DNA from: Gelatoporia subvermispora B | Lineage: Eukaryota > Basidiomycota > Agaricomycetes > Polyporales > Gelatoporiaceae | Length of the DNA: 13,920 bases | Direction: 5' to 3' | Assembly (NCBI GenBank): GCA_000320605.2 | Contig: KB445816.1 | Span: 151,027 to 164,946 of the forward strand | In this document: in pieces, positions 9,057 to 13,920 of the stretch | Numbering within the stretch: the stretch's first letter is position 1 | Layout: each line of letters begins with the position of its first letter | The notes under the pieces: model-generated | Told to the model about the DNA's origin: nothing | The model's input: only the letters and a program-made list of their open reading frames with translations | The model's database searches: none | Program-made: the position numbers and the translations under genes

Positions 9057-10152
9057 AATGCGCGAGGGGTTCACTCTCTATTAGACGTGGGCGATACACT
9101 AGGTGAGCTGGCAGGCGGCAACGCCCTGCCGGACACTTATAGAGAATCTGTCGAACGCAACTTCGCATAATTGTCGCCGGAGTTTTCCCGGTAGGGGAAG
9201 GAAGTGCGGGAGACGGAAGGTCACCTAGAAGTTTGGAAGATGTCCGGCGCACTGTAGGACAATCCAACCTCACCGTTCTTTACTCTCCGTGTTTCGAACT
9301 TGACTCCCGGACTCGAAATTATACCCCCTTGTTTAGTTTTCCCGGAGACCGGACTTTACCATACGTCTTCATTTCGTTGTACCACCGTCGCAATCAGGGT
9401 GGCAGTACTGTTTCGTTCGATTGTGAGCACGGGTAACTGAGACTTGGTGTCCTCACAATCAGTGGGGAGAGGGAAAGACTTTACCCACCCTCCACACCCT
9501 CTTCGTATGAGCCCGGCCCACCCGCCGTGGCTCCTCGGGCAACAACCCAAGCTCTTATGCGCATGAGGAGTGGCTCCGCAAGCTCTCTCACCCAAACGCG
9601 ATATGCACAAGATTTGATTCGGAGATTTAATTACTGTCCGTGTAGATTCAGAGAGTTTCGCATACAGCGTTAGGCATAGCGTATAGCGTACGGTCGGAGT
9701 TCTAATGTTTGACTACCTGCGGGCGAGAGAACAAGCCAGGTGCATAGATAACTCACTCCTCGACTCGCGGCTGGACGGCTCTGTGTGGCCAAGTGCGCGT
9801 TGCCACGGGCGACGGAAGGGCGAGAGAGAAATACGAGAGATAAGCGTGGTTTTAGGGCATATTGAAGAGTAGGAGGGGCGTGAAGGGTGTGTTGTGCCAG
9901 GTGGGGGCAGCAGTCGCAGGGGCGGGCAGCGATCACAGTGGCGGGCACAGCGACTCGCACAGCCAGGTACATCTCTTGTCTCATCAGAAAAGTTCACAGT
10001 TCGCTTGTGGGGTATCGGGGTCTGTATGCGCGTGCGGGCGGGCGATGCGGTGCGCGGGGGCAGTGGATGCGAGTGCGGTGCGACGACAGCGGGCGAGAGC
10101 GGGTGCAGATGCAGGAGAACGAGCAGCGGGGAGCGAGCGGCGAGAAGGGTGT
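9057..10152. other. Gene-free kilobase
   Basis: Between the converging ends of the orphan gene and the Ecl1-like gene. It probably holds both 3' UTRs and terminators. Open frames present on either strand are short or Arg/Ser/Cys-rich shadows without motif or exon structure. No tRNA, repeat or mobile-element signature was seen. The right part (9860-10150) is G-rich on the plus strand. Confidence 0.4.
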
Positions 10153-12070
10153 TCAGTGGTGATGCCGGCAGCGGGGCTTGATCATGTCTACCTCCTCCCT
10201 GCTGGGGAAGAGGAACAGCCGTTTGCGCGGCTCGTCGACGTTGACCTCGACCTCGACGTCTATCTCGACGCCATCGACGATTCGGCGCTCGATGCGCTTC
10301 TGCGGGGGTGTGGGCATGATCTCATACGTGAGCGTGTCCGAGTAGCTCCACGGCGGCGGGGCCGCTGCACACGACGGTCAGCTAAACATCGCATCGAGAC
10401 AGACAACGTGCGCGTACTCTGCGACATCCGCGTTCGTATCGGCGCCGAGCGGCTCGGGCGCACACGCATCGTCTCGTCCGCCTCGCTGATGGTGTCCACA
10501 CTCCCACCCGTGCTCCGCGCACTCCCGCTCGCGCTCGTCGCAAAGCTTGTCGCGCTGCCCTGGTGGCTCAGCGGGCTGCGCTTCCTGCGCGTCGCGCGGT
10601 CGGCAATTAGGGAGGAGTACGAAGGGGGGCTGCGCGCGCCATCGACGCTCGCGGTGCTCGACGTCCTGCGCATCTTCACGTCCGGCACGAGCAGGCGGCC
10701 CTCCGCGCCCGGCTTGACGAGCGGGACCTCGCGGTGCGACTGCGGCAAGCTCCGTGTGCTACCCGTGGGGCTCGTGCTCGGCGCGCCGTATCGCAGCGAC
10801 GCGCGGCTCTCGCACCGGCGCGAGAGCGTCGCGTGAAACTTGCTGTAGAGCTCCGCCGTGCCGCTCTGCACGCGCGGCACCTTCGGCGGCGCGCTCGCGA
10901 GGCGCTGCAGCGTCGGGAAGTCGTTCGCGTCCGCCGAGAGCGCCGCGTGCACGCCGCGCGAGCGGTGCGGGCTCGCGACGAACCCGCGGTACGCGCGCGG
11001 CAGCCGGCCCTCCTCGCCCGGGAGCGGCACCTCGTTCGGGTTCGCGAGCGAGTACACCGACGCGCGCCACGCGTGGCTGCCGTCGGTCCACCCGGGGATC
11101 GGCTGCTCCACCGTCGGGGCGGGCGCGCATGTGGGAGAGAACAAGCCCGACTTCTTTGGCGGCTCAGTGAAGAGCGCGGCCCTGATTCGCTGGGCGGCCA
11201 TCATGATGCCGGACTGGTAGTCGTTCCGCGGGCGGGTGTCTTTCGACACCTCGGGCTCAGGCAGGAGTGGTGGCGGTGGGGGGGAGGGGGCAGGTCATAG
11301 ACAGCTTGGAGCGCCGCATAGGCACGCGATGCATACTTGTCGCCACCGGGGGCGGGAGCAGTAGTGGGGGGCACGGAGGTAGTAGAGGGGGCTGGTGCAA
11401 GCGTCGAGGCTCTCGCACTGACGGGCGAGACAAGGCCCATACGCGACCCGACAGACGCACCGCTGCTCGAGTCCGTGGCTTCGGGGCTGGATACGTCCGA
11501 GACCGAGTTCGGCGGAACGAGGGGGAGGACGGGAGACGCGCATCGTTGTGGGGTGAATTTGATGTCGAGCGCGCCATGCGAGTTCTGCAGGTCTCCGAGG
11601 CGGCACTCGTCGGAGCAGTAGAGCGGCGCGGGGGTTTGGTCTATGACCGTCCGCATACGCGGCTGTTGCGGCGCGGAGGTCGCAGTGGTAGTGACGGCGG
11701 CGGGGACGGCGGGCGCGGGTGGGGGAGTGCGCTTCGAGGACTCCTTAGCGGAGCCGACGCGCTTGACGCGACCAGTGCCGCGACCAGTGGCGTGCTTGAC
11801 GCGACCAGTGCCGCAGCCCATGCCGTGCTTGAGACCGCCGCGGGGGCGCGCGCGGCGGACGGCGGGGGCGCCTGCGGGTATGTCCACGGGCTGCTGTTTG
11901 GACTCTGCGAGACATTAGCAAAAGCTAGAGATGACGTGAAGGAGTGACATACCAGAGGAGGGAGATGACGGAGGCGGCGCGTGCGGAGGAGGCACCGGGA
12001 CGAGCATCCGCTTTGGGACGATTTGTCGGCTGCAGACAGGGCACCACGTCGAGTCGAAGGAGATCTCCAT
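10153..12070 (-). CDS. Ecl1-family zinc-binding protein, one frameshift
   Basis: ATG at 12070 begins MEISFDSTWCPVCSRQIVPK. Exons: 12070-11953, 11904-10418 and 10364-10153; introns 11905-11952 (GTATGT, branch TGCTAAT, acceptor CGCAG) and 10365-10417 (GTACGC, branch AGCTGAC, acceptor TGCAG). CxxC (Cys10, Cys13) with LYCSDECRLGDL (Cys136, Cys140) forms the zinc site typical of Ecl1/life-span regulatory factors (Pfam ECL1). Between them lies a basic repeat region. The rest is Ser/Pro-rich and disordered, with a conserved-looking block KSGLFSPTCAP...PIPGWTDG and a C-terminal WSYSDTLTYEIMPTPPQKRI, then RRIVDGVEIDVEVEVN. In exon 2 the frame breaks at a C7 run (G7 on plus, 11278-11284). One more base there joins both halves and makes both splice phases agree, giving about 605 aa. 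Small yeast Ecl proteins affect chronological lifespan and stress or nutrient response; a similar role here is inference. Confidence 0.75.
11761..11848 (-). repeat. 33-bp tandem repeat in the Ecl1-like gene
   Basis: A 21-base string starting at 11761 recurs exactly at 11794 and, degraded, at 11827: a 33-bp period. In the protein (about residues 64-88) this gives 11-residue units LKHGMGCGTGR, VKHATGRGTGR and then VKRVGSAKESS. The units are basic and Gly/Thr-rich, and lie inside the loop that separates the two halves of the zinc site. The period is a multiple of three, so copy-number change would keep the frame. Confidence 0.85.
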
Positions 12071-12270
12071 CGGGCGTGATCGGGATGTGGACGAGAGGCA
12101 CGATCGGTGGGGACGTGCTGATCAGCTCGGAGAGGCCCTGCGTATTTAACCAGGCCAGTGGCGCGCGCCGCGCACACGCTGTACACTCGTGCGAGCACGC
12201 GGGCGGCGCTGGGCCAATGGCGGCGCGTTCTCGTATGAGAAGGCTCGGCTCGTCCCATTGGCGTCTGCCG
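12071..12270 (-). promoter_or_regulatory. Promoter of the Ecl1-like gene
   Basis: Reading the minus strand towards the ATG at 12070: a CCAAT box at 12261-12257, an ATTGG (inverted CCAAT) at 12218-12214, and a TATA-like TTAAATAC at 12149-12142, about 72 bp before the start codon. It is followed by a C/T-rich leader (CTCTCGTCCACATCCCG). This order and spacing fit a fungal core promoter and support the start at 12070 over reading the overlapping frame as an N-terminal extension. Confidence 0.5.
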
Positions 12271-12279
12271 GCGGAGTGT

Positions 12280-12935
12280 GTGTAAGGACTATGGTCACAG
12301 TCCATCGAGACAGACCGCGACAACGCCGAGTGAACGTGCTCGTGCGGCACCGTCGCGACGCGCCGGTTTGCGAGCGGGCGGGAGCACTCGCGGCGGCGCA
12401 GCACCATGTTCGCGACGAGCTGTGGAATGCTGCCCATCGCGCCCTTGTCCGCACTCGCCGGCCGCTCCATCTTGAGGTCCAGGAGCGCACCGACCTCCTT
12501 GCTCCGCTGCTTCTCGTGTCTGCGCGCGCGCCGCGCCTCCGCACGCGCGTCCATCGCTGCGTGCAGTTCGCGCTTGCGCGCGCGTCGCTCCGCCGCATCA
12601 CTCGAGTCGCTGACTTGCATGGGCACCTCGCCTCCCGGTGCAGGCAAAGGAGGTAACAGCGCGTTCGCCGCGCGCGTAACACGCTCGCCACGTTCTGCCT
12701 CTGCAGCGCGTGCAGTGCGCTCTGCGGCGAGCGCTCGTTTGCGGAGTCGCGAGCGGCGGGTCGATCGATGTCGGGTCAAGCAGTAGCCCAAGCCCCTCGT
12801 GTTCCGGCGAGTCTGGTACCAAGGACGAGCTAGACGAAGACGAGCTCGAGGAAGATGAAGATTCACAGTCAGGCATGACCGTGCCTTCGTCCGAGTCGAG
12901 CTCCGGAAGCACGATGCGATTTGAGAGTTCAGAAA
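12280..12935 (-). pseudogene. Charged Ser-rich hypothetical protein fragment
   Basis: Unrecognised. Two overlapping minus frames carry protein-like text that would join by a frameshift near 12740. The first (about 12935-12745) is acidic and has a 13-Ser run encoded by mixed TCN/AGC codons, followed by LVPDSPEHEGLGLLLDPTSI. The second (about 12745-12290) is strongly charged and helical: ALAAERTARAAEAERGERV, RKRELHAAMDARAEARRARR, HEKQRSKEVGALLDLKMERP, then MGSIPQLVANMVLRRRE. Mixed Ser codons suggest selected protein rather than a slipped microsatellite. No start codon is available: the first frame begins directly at the broken end of the lysyl-tRNA synthetase fragment. The second frame stays open into the Ecl1-like promoter, so its true end is unknown. 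Probably the remains of an independent gene of unknown role. Confidence 0.4.
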
Positions 12936-12940
12936 CATAC

Positions 12941-13193
12941 ATTCGGGCTGAGTTCCTCATCCTTAGGTCCTGCCTCCTTCCCGGCTGGCTTCGGTTGTGC
13001 CGCTGCCTTTTCTGCCTTCTTGGCCTCACTTTCGCGCTGTGTTTCGCGACGCTTGAGGTTACTGTTCGTGCGACATTCGATCGATATCGGTCAGAGACAG
13101 TGCAAAGCAGACATTTGCGATCGCGTACGTCTTGGAGATCATCTCGCCCGTGAGCGAGTCCTTGCGGGTGCCAGCATTCTCGCTCGTCGCCAT
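12941..13193 (-). pseudogene. KRS1: Lysyl-tRNA synthetase, first two exons only
   Basis: Front of cytosolic lysyl-tRNA synthetase, which charges tRNA-Lys for translation. Exon 1 (13193-13129) gives MATSENAGTRKDSLTGEMIS. After a 67-bp intron (13062-13128, GTACGC...CAG) exon 2 (13061-12941) gives NLKRRETQRESEAKKAEKAA, the Lys/Ala-rich tRNA-binding helix of eukaryotic enzymes, and stops at DEELSPN beside a GTATGT donor. In the family this is followed directly by QYFExR and about 500 residues of OB-fold and class II catalytic core. None of these are found in the remaining sequence to the left: past the donor lies an unrelated Ser-rich protein. Phases are exact (62 codons). The N-terminal identification rests on TGEMISK, the charged helix and ELSPN, and is good. 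The gene cannot work as written. Confidence 0.75.
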
Positions 13194-13515
13194 GCTTCGT
13201 GAAATCAGCGGATAAAGAGTGCGAGGTTTTGGGAGGGAGAATGCGCGAACAGCTGGCCTTTGCAAAAGCAGCCGTAGCATACAACTTTTTGCTACTAATC
13301 TCGATCGAGGCACCAAAATTAGCGAAACAACCTTGCGGAGAGTATTATGTAATAGCTCGGTAGTAAAATGTCCAAAAGCAGACATCTCAGGGGAGATTTC
13401 GCGGGATATTCCCCTCCGGAGTCTGAATTTGGCCGCCATATTAGGGCGCTCGGCCGGCGGCAGCGCCAGCCTCGGCGCCGTGTGCAGCAGCGTGCGCACA
13501 TCCACTTCCACTATC
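13194..13515. promoter_or_regulatory. Divergent promoter of KRS1 and RBR ligase fragments
   Basis: A 322-bp gap between two outward-facing ATGs (13193 minus, 13516 plus). It presumably drives both genes. The central part (13270-13370) is A/T-rich while the right end is GC-rich. No unambiguous TATA or CCAAT box was found. Short frames crossing it look like noise. Confidence 0.45.
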
Positions 13516-13920
13516 ATGTCGTCCGACTACGAGTTCTCTGACAATGACGACTTTGAATACAACGACGACGAAGATATGCTCGACGATGACGAAGGTCAGT
13601 GGGGTCGCCATAGTCATACTAGCTTTACGTGCTGATCAAGCAGCCACAGGCTCGGCCTCTGACATGGAGATGGACAACATCGACGACGATGTCAAGATAG
13701 ACAAGGGCCCGAAGACTAAAGTACGCGCAGTAGAGCATGACTCGCTTCCACAGGACGCAGTGGTGTATCTCATGCGACAGGATGTTGAGCACATTAGCGG
13801 CATCTTTGGGGTTGACGTGAGTCCCGTTTACCTGTTACAGCGGCTTGCGAACCCGTAGACGATCCGGCATGCAGCAAACTGCTGGGGAGGGTAGAGCTCG
13901 ACGCGGCGTGCAGCAACGGG
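13516..13920 (+). CDS. Ariadne-type RBR E3 ubiquitin ligase, 5' part
   Basis: RBR ligases take ubiquitin from an E2 onto a RING2 cysteine and pass it to substrates. Exon 1 (13516-13594) gives the acidic start MSSDYEFSDNDDFEYNDDED, then MLDDDE. Intron 13595-13643 (GTCAGT...GCAG; a second acceptor 6 bp later keeps the frame). Exon 2 (13644-13816) gives ASDMEMDNIDDD, then HDSLPQDAVVYLMRQDVEHI and SGIFGVD, the Ariadne N-terminal UBA-like segment. A GTGAGT donor follows at 13817. RING1, IBR and RING2 would lie past the right edge. In 13817-13920 I cannot find the expected next exon (a stretch like ...LLLRHxxWNKExL), so either the intron runs out of the window or this gene is broken like its neighbours. 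The acidic tail plus DSLxQxAVxxLMxxDVxHI pattern makes the family call good. Confidence 0.7.

Noticed and set aside
9670..9997. Minus-strand frames of 94-104 codons
   Set aside because: Cys/Arg/Pro-rich, no motif, and beyond the well-supported stop of the Ecl1-like gene at 10153; probably 3' UTR.
9862..10836. 324-codon plus-strand frame
   Set aside because: Low-complexity Arg/Ala/Val text opposite the last exons of the Ecl1-like gene; no start context or motif.
12071..12290. N-terminal extension of the Ecl1-like protein through the overlapping minus frame
   Set aside because: That frame is out of phase with MEISFDSTWCPVC, and the stretch holds CCAAT and TATA-like elements, which fits a promoter better.
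1..13920. Transposon, Helitron or viral insertion as the source of the gene pieces
   Set aside because: No transposase, helicase, reverse transcriptase or integrase text, and no terminal repeats or target duplications that I could see at the junctions.

Overview
This is nuclear DNA from a filamentous fungus, most likely a basidiomycete (Agaricomycetes). The reasons are: GC-rich genes on both strands packed close together; introns of about 47-72 bp with GTGAGT/GTACGY/GTATGT donors, CTGAC/CTAAC-type branch sites and CAG/TAG acceptors; and proteins of fungal families (KRE6-type glucan synthesis protein, Sfp1-type zinc finger, Ecl1-type zinc-binding protein). I see no bacterial operon, transposon protein, rRNA, CRISPR array or convincing tRNA.

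Layout from left to right: an ALG7 remnant (minus, 1-1274, running off the left edge); a gene-poor stretch; an ankyrin-repeat fragment (plus, ~2224-2985); the front half of a cyclophilin (plus, 3146-3676); the last two exons of a glycosyltransferase-like protein (minus, 3840-~4131); a complete Sfp1-like zinc-finger gene (minus, 4132-6039, 591 aa); a decayed KRE6/SKN1-like GH16 gene (minus, ~6300-7865); a complete intronless orphan gene (plus, 8301-9056, 251 aa); a gene-poor kilobase; a large Ecl1-family zinc-binding gene (minus, 10153-12070, about 605 aa if one frameshift in a C7 run is corrected); a charged Ser-rich fragment (minus, ~12290-12935); the first two exons of cytosolic lysyl-tRNA synthetase (minus, 12941-13193); and the first two exons of an Ariadne-type RBR ubiquitin ligase (plus, 13516-13816), which shares a divergent promoter with the synthetase and reaches the right edge.

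The striking feature is that most recognisable housekeeping genes here lack their most conserved segment, while their less conserved exons and splice sites are well preserved. ALG7 lacks its catalytic middle, the cyclophilin lacks its C-terminal active-site half, the KRE6-like gene lacks the catalytic EIDxxE segment, the O-fucosyltransferase-like gene is only a tail, and lysyl-tRNA synthetase is only a 62-codon front. On top of this there are several one-base frameshifts, mostly in short homopolymers, and two in-frame stops. Either this is a truly decaying segment or, at least as likely, an assembly or consensus artefact. The genes do not form a pathway. They touch the ER and cell wall (N-glycosylation, beta-1,6-glucan), protein folding, growth regulation, translation and ubiquitin. 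Only the Sfp1-like gene and the orphan ORF read through without a defect.
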